This document shows, one piece after another, positions 31,382 to 39,580 of a stretch of 45,267 nucleotides of DNA. The stretch comes from Sinosporangium siamense (GTDB taxonomy: Bacteria > Actinomycetota > Actinomycetes > Streptosporangiales > Streptosporangiaceae), in contig NZ_BOOW01000005.1 of assembly GCF_016863435.1 (NCBI RefSeq), forward strand, positions 1-45,267, given 5' to 3'. The notes below the pieces were generated by a model that was given only the letters and a program-made list of their open reading frames with translations, was not told the DNA's origin and searched no databases. Position 1 is the first letter of the stretch, and every line of letters starts with the position of its first letter. A program made the translations under genes and the position numbers.

Positions 31382-34300
31382 ATGGGGCGCGCTCAGGTCT
31401 ACCGGGTCGAGCCCGAGGCCGGAGGCGGGCACACCGCACGGGGGGAGCGGTGGTCGCGCTTCCTGTCCGGCGTGCCCAGAGTGCTCGCGACGATCCTCGC
31501 CGTCCTCGCGATCTACAGTGCCGCCATCACCTTGGTCCCGCCCCTGCGGCACTTCCTGCGGCCCTTCACCGAGGTGTTCATCTTCGGGGTGTTCACCCTG
31601 GAGGCCAACCTGGCCTACGCGGTGTTCATGGCGCTGCTCGCCGGCGCCGTGGCCCGGCGCAAACGGGTCGCCTACTGGGTGCTCGTCGCCCTCGTCGTGA
31701 TCACCCTGCTCGCCGACGTCGTGACCATCCCGGTCTATCTGCTGGTGCCCGAGCTCCGCAGCGAGTTGCCGCTGCGCTTCCTCATCGCCAGCTCGTTCAA
31801 CATCGTCCTCATGACCGCCCTGCTGGTCGTGCTGATCGCCGCCTACAGCGAGTTCTACGCCAGGGTCCAGCACGCCTCCTTCCGCAAGGCCGTCTCCACC
31901 GTCATCGCGCTGCTGCTGGTCTCCTTCACCGTCGGGTTGCTCCTGGTCACCTTCTTCCCCGGCACCCTCCCCGTGCACGAGCACATCACCTGGGTCCTGG
32001 AGAAGGCCCTCGGCGGGGCGATCAGCTTCGACTTCGACGCGACCGGCCAGCCGCCCCACTGGGTGTCCTTCCTGATCGGCCTCTTCAGCGCCACGGCCCT
32101 CGTGGCGGGGTTCATCGTGCTGTTCAGGTCACAGCGGGCTCATGCCGTACTCGATCCGCAGAACGAGTCCCGCATCCGCGCGCTGCTCACCGAACACGGC
32201 GAATGCGACTCGCTGGGCTACTTCGCCACCCGCCGCGACCGGGCCGCGATCTTCTCCGCGAGCGGCAAGGCGGCGGTGTCGTACCGGGTCGTGGCGGGGG
32301 TGAGCCTCGCGGGGGGCGATCCGCTCGGCGACCCCGAGGCGTGGCCGCCCGCGATCGAGGCGTTTCTCGACCAGGCCAAGGTGCACGGCTGGACCGCGGC
32401 GGTCGTCGGCGCGGGGGAGGAGGGCGCCCGCGCCTACGACCGCAGCGGCCTGCATGTGCTTCAGATCGGCGACGAGGCCGTGCTCGACGTCGGCACCTTC
32501 TCGATCGACCGGCGGGGCATGCGTGCCGTACGGCAGGCCGTGAACCGGGTCGAACGCGCCGGTTACACGCTGCGGGTGCGCCGCCACAGCGATCTCGCCC
32601 CGCAGGAGATGCGCCGGGTGATCGACCGCGCCCGCGCCTGGCGCGGCGCCGAGACCGAACGCGGCTTCTCCATGGCGCTCGGCCGGCTCGGCGACCCCGC
32701 CGACGGGCGGTGCGTGCTTGTGGAGGCGCTGACCGCGGAGGGGGACGAGGCCGCGATCCTGTCCTTCGTGCCGTGGGGGCGCACCGGTCTGTCGCTCGAC
32801 CTCATGCGCAGGGACCGGCTGTCCGACAACGGCCTGATCGAGTTCATGGTGGCGGGGCTGGTCGAGCGGGCCCCCGCACTGGGGGTCGACCGCGTCTCGC
32901 TGAACTTCGCGGTCTTCCGCTCGGTGTTCGAGGAGGGCGCGCGGATGGGCGCCGGGCCGGTGCTGCGCGCCTGGCGGCGCACGCTGCTCTTCGTCTCCCG
33001 CTGGTTGCAGCTCGAATCGATCTACCGGTCCAATGTGAAATATCGCCCCCTATGGGTGCCGCGCTATCTCGCCTACGGGGAGATCCGCGACCTGCCCAAG
33101 GTCGGCATCGCCCTCGCGGCCGCCGAGGGTTTCCTGCCGAGCAGCCTGCGCACCCTGCTCCACCGGGGCGAGGCCGGCGCCGAGGCCCGGGCCGGAGTGC
33201 GGGCCGGCCGTGCGGAGGCCGCGCCGATCGCCTTCACCGAGGCGCCCACCGAGATCCCCGCCGGAACGCCCGTGGATTCGTCCGCGGCGACGCCCGAGAT
33301 CCGCGCCGCCCCTCAGGCCGAGGTGCCCCTTGCCGCCTCCGAGCAGTCCCGGGTGCGGCTGCGCAAGCTGTCGGAGGTCGCCGACCCCTACCCGCCGATG
33401 TTCCCCCGGACCCACACCTGCGCGGAGGTACGGCGCCGCCACGCAGGCCTCGACCCCGACCAGGCCACCGGCGAGGAGGTGGCGGTGGCGGGCCGCGTCA
33501 TGCTGGTGCGCGACCACGGCCGGGTGATGTTCGCCACGATCGCCGACTGGAGCGGCGATCTTCAGCTCATGCTGACCGACCCGGACCTCCTGTCGAGCTG
33601 GCGGCGCACCGTGGACCTCGGCGATCACGTCGGCTGCCGCGGCGAGGTGGTCACCACCCGCGCGGGCGAGATCTCGGTGCGCGCCGCCGAGTGCGTGATC
33701 ACCGCCAAGTGCCTGCACCCGCTGCCGCGGGCCCACCACGACCTGTCCGGCGCCGAGGCCGGGGCACGCCGGCGCTACCTGGACCTCGTGGTGCGGCCGG
33801 AGGCACGCGAGATGCTGCGCGTGCGGAGCACCGTGCTGCACGCACTGCGCGGCGCGCTGGCCGGGCGGGGGTTCCTGGAGGTCGAGACGCCGATGCTCCA
33901 GCCGCTCCACGGGGGTGCGCTCGCGCGGGCCTTCACGACGCACATCAACGTGTACGACATGGCGCTGCAGCTGCGGATCGCCCCGGAGCTCTACCTCAAA
34001 CGGCTCTGCGTCGGCGGGGTGGAGAAGGTCTTCGAACTCGGCCGGTCGTTCCGCAACGAAGGGGTGTCCTACCGCCACAACCCCGAGTTCACGATGCTGG
34101 AGGCATATCAGGCATATGCCGACTACGGGACCATGCTCACCCTGACCCGCGAACTGATCCAGCAGGCCGCGACCGCCGTCTACGGCTCCCCGGTGGTGCT
34201 CCGGGAGCACACCTCGACCGACATCTCAGGCGAATGGCCGGTGGTCACCGTATACAACGCGATCTCGGCGGCAGCGGGCGAGGAGATCACCCCGGACACC

Positions 34301-34789
34301 CCGGCGGACGAGCTGCTGGTCATCGCCGAACGGCTGGACGTCCCGCTCGAACGGCACTGGGGCAGGGGAGCGGTCGTCCTCGAACTCTATGAACGGCTCG
34401 TCGAGGAACGCACCGTGAACCCCACCTTCTACATCGACTTCCCCGTCGAGACCAGCCCGCTCGCCCGCCCCCACCGGGGCGACCCGCGCCTGGCCGAACG
34501 GTGGGACCTCGTGGCCTACGGCACCGAGATCGCCACCGCCTACTCCGAGCTCACCGACCCGCTCGAACAGCGCCGCCGCCTCACCGAGCAGTCCCTGCGC
34601 GCCGCCGGGGGCGACCCCGAGGCGATGCGGCTCGACGAGGACTTCCTGTTCGCGCTCGAACACGCCATGCCCCCCACCGGCGGCCTCGGGCTCGGCGTCG
34701 ACCGGCTCGTGATGTTTCTCACCGGCGCGTCGATCCGGCAGACCCTGACCTTCCCGCTGGTACGGCTGGGCCCGCTGCACCTCCGGTAG
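31382..34789 (+). CDS. lysX: Bifunctional lysyl-tRNA synthetase / phosphatidylglycerol lysyltransferase
   Basis: A 1135-residue LysX protein that charges tRNA with lysine and transfers it to phosphatidylglycerol, reducing surface charge and raising resistance to cationic peptides. The N-terminal part (1-265) has six or seven membrane helices. A DUF2156/GNAT-like lysyltransferase domain follows (about 270-590), then a variable Ala/Pro linker (590-650), an OB-fold (about 670-765) and a class II synthetase (about 785-1135) with motif 2 FRNEGVSYRHNPEFTMLEAY and motif 3 GLGLGVDRLVMFL. The ATG at 31382 is preferred over 31376 because GGGGGG then lies 6 bases upstream. It ends the Psp-hydrolase run. 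Confidence 0.93.
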   Translation: MGRAQVYRVEPEAGGGHTARGERWSRFLSGVPRVLATILAVLAIYSAAITLVPPLRHFLRPFTEVFIFGVFTLEANLAYAVFMALLAGAVARRKRVAYWVLVALVVITLLADVVTIPVYLLVPELRSELPLRFLIASSFNIVLMTALLVVLIAAYSEFYARVQHASFRKAVSTVIALLLVSFTVGLLLVTFFPGTLPVHEHITWVLEKALGGAISFDFDATGQPPHWVSFLIGLFSATALVAGFIVLFRSQRAHAVLDPQNESRIRALLTEHGECDSLGYFATRRDRAAIFSASGKAAVSYRVVAGVSLAGGDPLGDPEAWPPAIEAFLDQAKVHGWTAAVVGAGEEGARAYDRSGLHVLQIGDEAVLDVGTFSIDRRGMRAVRQAVNRVERAGYTLRVRRHSDLAPQEMRRVIDRARAWRGAETERGFSMALGRLGDPADGRCVLVEALTAEGDEAAILSFVPWGRTGLSLDLMRRDRLSDNGLIEFMVAGLVERAPALGVDRVSLNFAVFRSVFEEGARMGAGPVLRAWRRTLLFVSRWLQLESIYRSNVKYRPLWVPRYLAYGEIRDLPKVGIALAAAEGFLPSSLRTLLHRGEAGAEARAGVRAGRAEAAPIAFTEAPTEIPAGTPVDSSAATPEIRAAPQAEVPLAASEQSRVRLRKLSEVADPYPPMFPRTHTCAEVRRRHAGLDPDQATGEEVAVAGRVMLVRDHGRVMFATIADWSGDLQLMLTDPDLLSSWRRTVDLGDHVGCRGEVVTTRAGEISVRAAECVITAKCLHPLPRAHHDLSGAEAGARRRYLDLVVRPEAREMLRVRSTVLHALRGALAGRGFLEVETPMLQPLHGGALARAFTTHINVYDMALQLRIAPELYLKRLCVGGVEKVFELGRSFRNEGVSYRHNPEFTMLEAYQAYADYGTMLTLTRELIQQAATAVYGSPVVLREHTSTDISGEWPVVTVYNAISAAAGEEITPDTPADELLVIAERLDVPLERHWGRGAVVLELYERLVEERTVNPTFYIDFPVETSPLARPHRGDPRLAERWDLVAYGTEIATAYSELTDPLEQRRRLTEQSLRAAGGDPEAMRLDEDFLFALEHAMPPTGGLGLGVDRLVMFLTGASIRQTLTFPLVRLGPLHLR

Positions 34790-34869
34790 ACCTTTTGGGT
34801 GCCTGCGGATAGCGTCAAGTCCGGGCGCGGCGCACGGTGCATCCCCGCGCCCGCTGGTGACATCCCCTC

Positions 34870-35619
34870 ATGATCAAGATGACTCGTGCGGTGGCCGCCG
34901 TCGCCGCCGCGCTGGCCGGACTGTCCGTCTGCGGACCGTCGGTTTTCGGGCTGTCTGTGCTCGGGGGGATCGCCCACGCCGACTCTCCCACACCGAAGGT
35001 GACAATGCAGAACGAAACTCCGAGGGTAACCGTCGTCGGAGAGGGCAGAGTGTCCGCCGCCCCCGACATCATGCGTCTCAACGCCGGCGTCGAGGGGCGC
35101 CGCCCCACGGCCGCCGAGGCGTTCTCCGCGGCCCGCGCCGCGGCAGCCAGGCTGACCAAGGCTCTGCTGGAGCAGGGCATCGAAGCCAAGGACCTGCAGA
35201 CCAACGACCTGAGCCTCGGCCCGGAGTTCGAGGTGCACTCGAGGATCTCGGGCTACCGCGCCACCCAGGGCGTGCAGGCCGTCGTCCGCGACGTCGCCAC
35301 GGCGGACAAGGTCATCGAGGCCGTGGCGACGGTGGGGGAGGAGGTGCGGCTCAACGGCATCTCGTTCGAGCTGTCCAACCGCCGCGACGCGCTCACGGTC
35401 GCCCGCGAGCGCGCCTTCGAGGACGCGTCCAAGAAGGCGCGGCAATACGCCCGGCTCGCCGGCCGCGAGCTCGGCCGCGTCGTCACGGTCAGCGAGGAGA
35501 CCGGCGGCCCGTCCCGGCCCATGCTCATGAGCGCCGAGTTCGCCTCCGACAAGGCGTCGGTCAGCGCCGGGCGGGAGACAGTCGCCGTCACCGCCCGCGT
35601 GGTCTTCGAACTCCGCTGA
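34870..35619 (+). CDS. SIMPL-domain (DUF541) secreted protein
   Basis: A 249-residue protein with a signal peptide (about 1-37, basic start, hydrophobic core and GGIAHADS cleavage region). The SIMPL domain (about 50-249) has VTVVGEGRVSAAPDIMRLNAGVEGRRPTA and the C-terminal TVAVTARVVFELR. SIMPL proteins include oxidative-stress and periplasmic proteins of unknown mechanism. Start at 34870 or an ATG nine bases later; no ribosome site is seen. Monocistronic, ended by the hairpin at 35630-35668. Confidence 0.9.
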   Translation: MIKMTRAVAAVAAALAGLSVCGPSVFGLSVLGGIAHADSPTPKVTMQNETPRVTVVGEGRVSAAPDIMRLNAGVEGRRPTAAEAFSAARAAAARLTKALLEQGIEAKDLQTNDLSLGPEFEVHSRISGYRATQGVQAVVRDVATADKVIEAVATVGEEVRLNGISFELSNRRDALTVARERAFEDASKKARQYARLAGRELGRVVTVSEETGGPSRPMLMSAEFASDKASVSAGRETVAVTARVVFELR

Positions 35620-35629
35620 CGACCCGAGC

Positions 35630-35668
35630 GGGGTACGGCACAGGCCCGCGTGGCGTGTGCCGTACCCC
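35630..35668. terminator. Bidirectional terminator between the SIMPL gene and nadA
   Basis: Perfect 12-bp stem (GGGGTACGGCAC with GTGCCGTACCCC) and a 15-base loop, with further pairing outside. It lies in the 57-base gap of the converging genes and can serve both. Confidence 0.8.
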
Positions 35669-35676
35669 CCTCGCGG

Positions 35677-36831
35677 CTAGGGCAGGGCGAGCATGCGGTC
35701 GAGGGCGACCTTGGCCCAGTGGGTGGTGTCCTCGTCGACGGTGATCTGGTTGACGAGCGTGCCCGCGGCGAGCGACTCAAGCGCCCACACGAGGTGGGGC
35801 AGGTCGATGCGGTTCATCGTGGAGCAGTAGCAGACCGTCTTGTCGAGGAAGGAGACGTTCTTGTCGGGGAACATCGTGGCGAGCCGCTTGACCAGGTTGA
35901 GTTCGGTGCCGATCGCCCACGACGAGCCGGCGGGGGCCTCCTGGAGCCGCTTGATGATGTATTCGGTCGACCCGACGTAGTCGGCCTTGGTCACGACCTC
36001 GTGGCGGCACTCGGGGTGCACGAGCACGTTGACGCCCGGGACGCGCTCACGCACGTCGTCGACGCTCTCGGCGGTGAAACGGCCGTGCACCGAGCAGTGG
36101 CCCTTCCAAAGGATGATCTTCGCATCCCGCAGCTGGGCCTCGGTGAGGCCGCCGTTCGGGCGGTGCGGGTTGTAGACCACGCAGTCCGACAGGGACAGGC
36201 CGAGCTCCAGCACCGCCGTATTGCGGCCGAGGTGCTGGTCGGGCAGGAAGAGCACCTTCTCGCCCTGCTCGAACGCCCAGGTGAGCGCGCGCTTGGCGTT
36301 GGACGAGGTGCAGACGGCGCCGCCGTTCCTGCCGCAGAAGGCCTTGATGTCGGCACTTGAGTTCATGTAGGTCACGGGGACGGTGACTCCGGCGATCCCG
36401 GCGTCCTCCAGGACCTCCCAGCACTCCTCGACCTGGTCGAAGGTCGCCATGTCGGCCATCGAGCAGCCCGCGGCGAGGTCGGGAAGCACCACCTTCTGGT
36501 GGTCGCCGGTGAGGATGTCGGCCGACTCGGCCATGAAGTGCACACCGCAGAAGACCACGAACTCCGCATCCGGTCTCGCCGCCGCCTCTCTGGCCAGTTT
36601 GAACGAGTCGCCCGTCACATCCGCGAACTGGATCACCTCGTCACGCTGGTAGTGGTGGCCGAGCACGAACAGCCGGTCGCCGAGCGCCGCCTTGGCCCTT
36701 CGAGCCCGCTGCACCAGCGCCGGATCCGAGGCGGGCGGAAGCTCGCCGGGGCAGTCGACCCCGCGCTCGCTGTGCGGGTCCTTTGACTGGCCGAGGACGA
36801 AGAGCGGAAGACCGATCTGGGTGGTCGACAC
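35677..36831 (-). CDS. nadA: Quinolinate synthase NadA
   Basis: Iron-sulfur enzyme condensing iminoaspartate and dihydroxyacetone phosphate to quinolinate in NAD synthesis. It has 384 residues. Signatures are LGHHYQRDEVIQFADVTGDSF, VVFCGVHFMAESADIL and VLVHPECRHEV; cluster cysteines lie in FCGVHF, HPEC and VCYCSTMN. The start is placed at the GTG at 36831, with AGGGGG 7 bases upstream; a GTG at 36837 adds two residues but is too near that site. nadB and nadC do not follow in the window. An inverted repeat lies directly upstream at 36844-36866. Confidence 0.96.
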   Translation of the reverse strand: MSTTQIGLPLFVLGQSKDPHSERGVDCPGELPPASDPALVQRARRAKAALGDRLFVLGHHYQRDEVIQFADVTGDSFKLAREAAARPDAEFVVFCGVHFMAESADILTGDHQKVVLPDLAAGCSMADMATFDQVEECWEVLEDAGIAGVTVPVTYMNSSADIKAFCGRNGGAVCTSSNAKRALTWAFEQGEKVLFLPDQHLGRNTAVLELGLSLSDCVVYNPHRPNGGLTEAQLRDAKIILWKGHCSVHGRFTAESVDDVRERVPGVNVLVHPECRHEVVTKADYVGSTEYIIKRLQEAPAGSSWAIGTELNLVKRLATMFPDKNVSFLDKTVCYCSTMNRIDLPHLVWALESLAAGTLVNQITVDEDTTHWAKVALDRMLALP

Positions 36832-36843
36832 GACCACACCCCC

Positions 36844-36866
36844 TTATCGTCGAACTGACGACTAAT
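36844..36866. promoter_or_regulatory. Inverted repeat upstream of nadA, possible repressor site
   Basis: On the minus strand TTAGTCGTC-AGTTC-GACGATAA, an imperfect palindrome with one base missing in one arm. It lies 13 bases before the nadA start. NAD synthesis genes of actinobacteria are often controlled by NrtR-type or similar repressors at such repeats; the regulator here is not identified. The rest of the nadA-erpA gap (to 37103) has a weak TAGCGT before erpA and nothing else. Confidence 0.45.
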
Positions 36867-37103
36867 GATGGCATACGAGAAGTGAATTGTCCGGTCCGGG
36901 GGGTCTAACTATGACAAAACCGCAGGTACGGGGGTGGGAGCGCCGTCTACCTGCCGGACGGCAGAGGCTCCTGGGAGGCTCGCGAAATCTGTGGCACCGC
37001 CATGGAATGTGTGGCGCACGACGGGTGTTGGTAGCGTCTAAGGAGAGACGTCACATTCAGACAGTCGCCCGCGGCGGCGGCTATCCACACGCGGGAGCAG
37101 CAC

Positions 37104-37463
37104 ATGACGGTTGAGAGCGGCCACACCACTGAGCAGCAGCAGGGGCTCATCCTGACCGACGCCGCGGCGGCCAAGGTCAGGAGCCTGCTTGAGCAGCAGG
37201 GTGAGGAAGGCCTCCAGCTTCGCGTCGCCGTGCAGCCGGGCGGCTGCTCCGGCCTTCGTTACCAGCTCTTCTTCGACGACCGGTCGATGGACGGCGACGT
37301 GGTGACCGACTTCGGCGGCGTCGGCGTGGTGACCGACCGCATGAGCGCGCCTTACCTCATCGGCGCCAGCATCGACTTCGTCGACACGATCGAGAAGCAG
37401 GGCTTCACGATCGACAACCCCAACGCCACGGGCTCCTGTGCCTGTGGTGACTCCTTCAACTAA
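37104..37463 (+). CDS. erpA: Iron-sulfur cluster insertion protein, HesB/IscA family (ErpA-like)
   Basis: A 119-residue A-type carrier delivering iron-sulfur clusters to apo-proteins. The three ligand cysteines are in PGGCSGLRY and GSCACGDSF. ILTDAAAAKVRSLLEQQGEEGLQLRVAVQPGG is family-typical. The ATG at 37104 follows GGGAGC by 6 bases. It is monocistronic and neighbours nadA, which needs a 4Fe-4S cluster. Terminator at 37508-37547. Confidence 0.95.
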   Translation: MTVESGHTTEQQQGLILTDAAAAKVRSLLEQQGEEGLQLRVAVQPGGCSGLRYQLFFDDRSMDGDVVTDFGGVGVVTDRMSAPYLIGASIDFVDTIEKQGFTIDNPNATGSCACGDSFN

Positions 37464-37507
37464 CGATCACACCAGGTCCGCCCCAGCGGCCGGCCCACAT
37501 GATCGTC

Positions 37508-37547
37508 GCGAGGCTCCGTTCACCTTGGGGGTGAGCGGAGCCTTCGC
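37508..37547 (+). terminator. Terminator after erpA
   Basis: Hairpin with GGCTCCG/CGGAGCC, an inner TCACC/GGTGA stem and an outer GCGA/TTCGC closing, followed by GTATTCTTG. It is 45 bases after the erpA stop codon. Confidence 0.75.
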
Positions 37548-37636
37548 GTATTCTTGCGTGGTTCACCGGCGGTCCCGATTCTGTCCCGGCACCGTCTCTG
37601 CCCTCGAAAGATGCTGACAACGAGGAGAAGAACCCC

Positions 37637-38623
37637 GTGCGCATCGCCGTCACCGGCTCCATCGCGACCGACCACCTGATGACCTTTCCCGGCCGGTTCT
37701 CCGATCAGCTCATCGCCGATCAGCTCGACCGGGTGTCGTTGTCGTTCCTCGTCGACGATCTGCAGATCAGGCGGGGAGGCATCGCGGCGAACATCAGCTT
37801 CGGCATGGGCTGCCTCGGTCTGACGCCGATCCTCGTCGGCGCCGTGGGCGCGGACTTCGCGGACTATCGCTCGTGGCTTGAGCGCCACGGCGTCGACTGC
37901 TCGTCGGTGCACGTCTCCGAGCTCCACCACACCGCACGCTTCCTGTGCACGACCGACGAGAGCCACAACCAGATCGCCTCGTTCTACACCGGCGCCATGG
38001 CCGAGGCCAGGCTGATCGAGCTCCAGCCGATCGCCGACCGGGTGGGCGGCCTCGACCTGGTGGTCGTGAGCCCCAACGACCCCGACGCCATGCTCCGCCA
38101 CACCGACGAGGCCCGCACGCGCGGCATCCCCTTCGCCGCCGACCCCTCCCAGCAGCTCGCCCGCATGGACGGCGAGCAGATCAAGACCCTCGTGGAGGGC
38201 GCGGCCTACCTGTTCGGCAACGACTACGAGAAGGCCCTCATCGAGCAGAAGACGGGCTGGAGCGAAGAGGAGCTCCTGAAGCGCGTCGGCGTCCGCGTCA
38301 CCACGCTCGGCCCCAAGGGCGCCCGCGTCGACCGCGTCGGCGAGCCCTCCCTGCACATCCCGCCGGCCCCCGAGCTCGGCAAGGCCGACCCGACCGGCGT
38401 CGGCGACGCCTTCCGGGCCGGTTTCCTGTCCGCCCTGTCCTGGGGCCTGTCCCTGGAGCGCTGCGCGCAGGTCGGCAACCTCACGGCCACCCACGTGCTT
38501 GAGCGCGTCGGCTGCCAGGAATACGAGCTCAAGCGGCAGGTCTTCCTCGACCGCCTCTCCTCGGCCTACGGCGCCGACGCAGCCGCCGAGGTGGCCCCCC
38601 ACCTGCGGTGCCACCACGCCTGA
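37637..38623 (+). CDS. PfkB-family carbohydrate/adenosine kinase
   Basis: A 328-residue ribokinase-fold kinase. RRGGIAANISFGMG is the PfkB signature 1 region, and DPTGVGDAFRAGFLSAL is signature 2 with the catalytic Asp. It closely fits the actinobacterial adenosine kinase group (Mycobacterium AdoK, Rv2202c), which salvages adenosine to AMP; location near erpA and ctaC fits this as well. The GTG at 37637 follows GAGGAG by 10 bases. A strong terminator at 38768-38822 lies in the downstream convergent gap. Confidence 0.9.
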   Translation: MRIAVTGSIATDHLMTFPGRFSDQLIADQLDRVSLSFLVDDLQIRRGGIAANISFGMGCLGLTPILVGAVGADFADYRSWLERHGVDCSSVHVSELHHTARFLCTTDESHNQIASFYTGAMAEARLIELQPIADRVGGLDLVVVSPNDPDAMLRHTDEARTRGIPFAADPSQQLARMDGEQIKTLVEGAAYLFGNDYEKALIEQKTGWSEEELLKRVGVRVTTLGPKGARVDRVGEPSLHIPPAPELGKADPTGVGDAFRAGFLSALSWGLSLERCAQVGNLTATHVLERVGCQEYELKRQVFLDRLSSAYGADAAAEVAPHLRCHHA

Positions 38624-38767
38624 GAGCCCCGCGGGCCTTCCGTTCTAGGGATCGTCGCCGGGGCTTTCCCCTCAGTGGTTGTACGGCGATCGCCGGCTCG
38701 GCGCACGGCCTGGACGGCGGGCGCGCACGGCTCTGAGAGCACTCCGGGGTTCTCGTGGGCGGTTCGG

Positions 38768-38822
38768 GCTCCCGCCGCCCGCCTGAGCCCCTGGACGCGG
38801 GGCCCGGCGGGCGGCGGGGAGC
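38768..38822. terminator. Bidirectional hairpin between the kinase and CBS genes
   Basis: Arms of 16 and 17 bases (core CCGCCGCCCGCC with GGCGGGCGGCGG, one bulged G) with a 22-base loop that can itself pair. It separates converging genes. The other bases of 38624-38830 show no gene. Confidence 0.7.
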
Positions 38823-38830
38823 GGTGCCGG

Positions 38831-39268
38831 TCACACTCCGGCGTAGATCCTGTGCACGAAGTGTGCGAGCTGGTCGTCGGGCAGGTGTCTCGCGAGGTCG
38901 GCCTCGCTGATCATGCCGACGATCCTGTGGTTCTCGATGACGGGCAGCCGGCGGATCTGGTGCCGCTCCATGATCGAGAGCGCTTCGGCCACACCGGCCT
39001 CGGCGTCGACCCACACCAGGCCGGTGGCGAGGTCACCCGCCCGCACCGTGCTCGGGTCGTGGCCCTCGGCCACGCACCTGACGACGATGTCGCGGTCGGT
39101 GATGATGCCCTTGAGCCGGTCGTCGCTGCCGCAGATGGGCAGGGCCCCCACGCCCATGTCCCGCATCATCTGGGCGGCTCTGTCGAGAGTCTCATGGGCT
39201 TCGACGCAGCGTGCACCCGCAGTCATCAGATCGCGGGCGTGCTCATGGGTTTCTCCACAAGTCATCAT
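38831..39268 (-). CDS. Two-CBS-domain protein
   Basis: A 145-residue protein of two CBS domains only. The first (about 10-70) has ARDLMTAGARCVEAHETLDRAAQMM and GIITDRDIVVR; the second (about 75-140) has VAEALSIMERHQIRRLPVIENHRIVGMISEADLA. CBS pairs bind adenosyl nucleotides; stand-alone ones often sense stress or hypoxia in actinobacteria. AGGGGGG lies 3 or 6 bases before two adjacent ATG codons (39268, 39265). It follows TusA by 51 bases, so it may belong to the desulfurase-TusA unit. Confidence 0.92.
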   Translation of the reverse strand: MMTCGETHEHARDLMTAGARCVEAHETLDRAAQMMRDMGVGALPICGSDDRLKGIITDRDIVVRCVAEGHDPSTVRAGDLATGLVWVDAEAGVAEALSIMERHQIRRLPVIENHRIVGMISEADLARHLPDDQLAHFVHRIYAGV

Positions 39269-39319
39269 GTCCCCCCTGAAATGAGATGACTTAGTGGGTC
39301 ATACCCCTTTTGTCCGGGT

Positions 39320-39580
39320 TCAGTAATTTCTGCGCACGTGAATGGCCCAGCCCCCCTGCGGCAGGTCGTAACTGCCGACGTGGTGGTGGGACTTGAGCCT
39401 GCACCAGGCGGGCACGTCGGTGAAGGCGGCGGGATCGTCGGCGAGCACCGCGACCACCGAGTTCATCGGCACCTGGTTGATCTGCTCCGCGAGCATGATG
39501 ATGGGGATCGGGCACTTCTTGCCCAGCGCGTCGATCGTCAGCGCGGGCTGCGGCGCAGTCTCGGTCGGCCTGCTCATCAT
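39320..39580 (-). CDS. TusA-family sulfur carrier
   Basis: An 86-residue sulfurtransferase. The catalytic motif is KKCPIPI (CPxP), whose Cys carries the persulfide, followed by MLAEQINQVPMNSVVAVLADDPAAF. TusA proteins take sulfur from a cysteine desulfurase and pass it on to tRNA, cofactors or others. The ATG at 39580 overlaps the desulfurase stop (ATGA), making the pair strictly coupled. Confidence 0.92.
   Translation of the reverse strand: MMSRPTETAPQPALTIDALGKKCPIPIIMLAEQINQVPMNSVVAVLADDPAAFTDVPAWCRLKSHHHVGSYDLPQGGWAIHVRRNY

Noticed and set aside
31450-34392. 980-codon alternative frame inside lysX
   Set aside because: Arg/Pro-rich shadow of the true lysX frame produced by high GC; no start site or domain.
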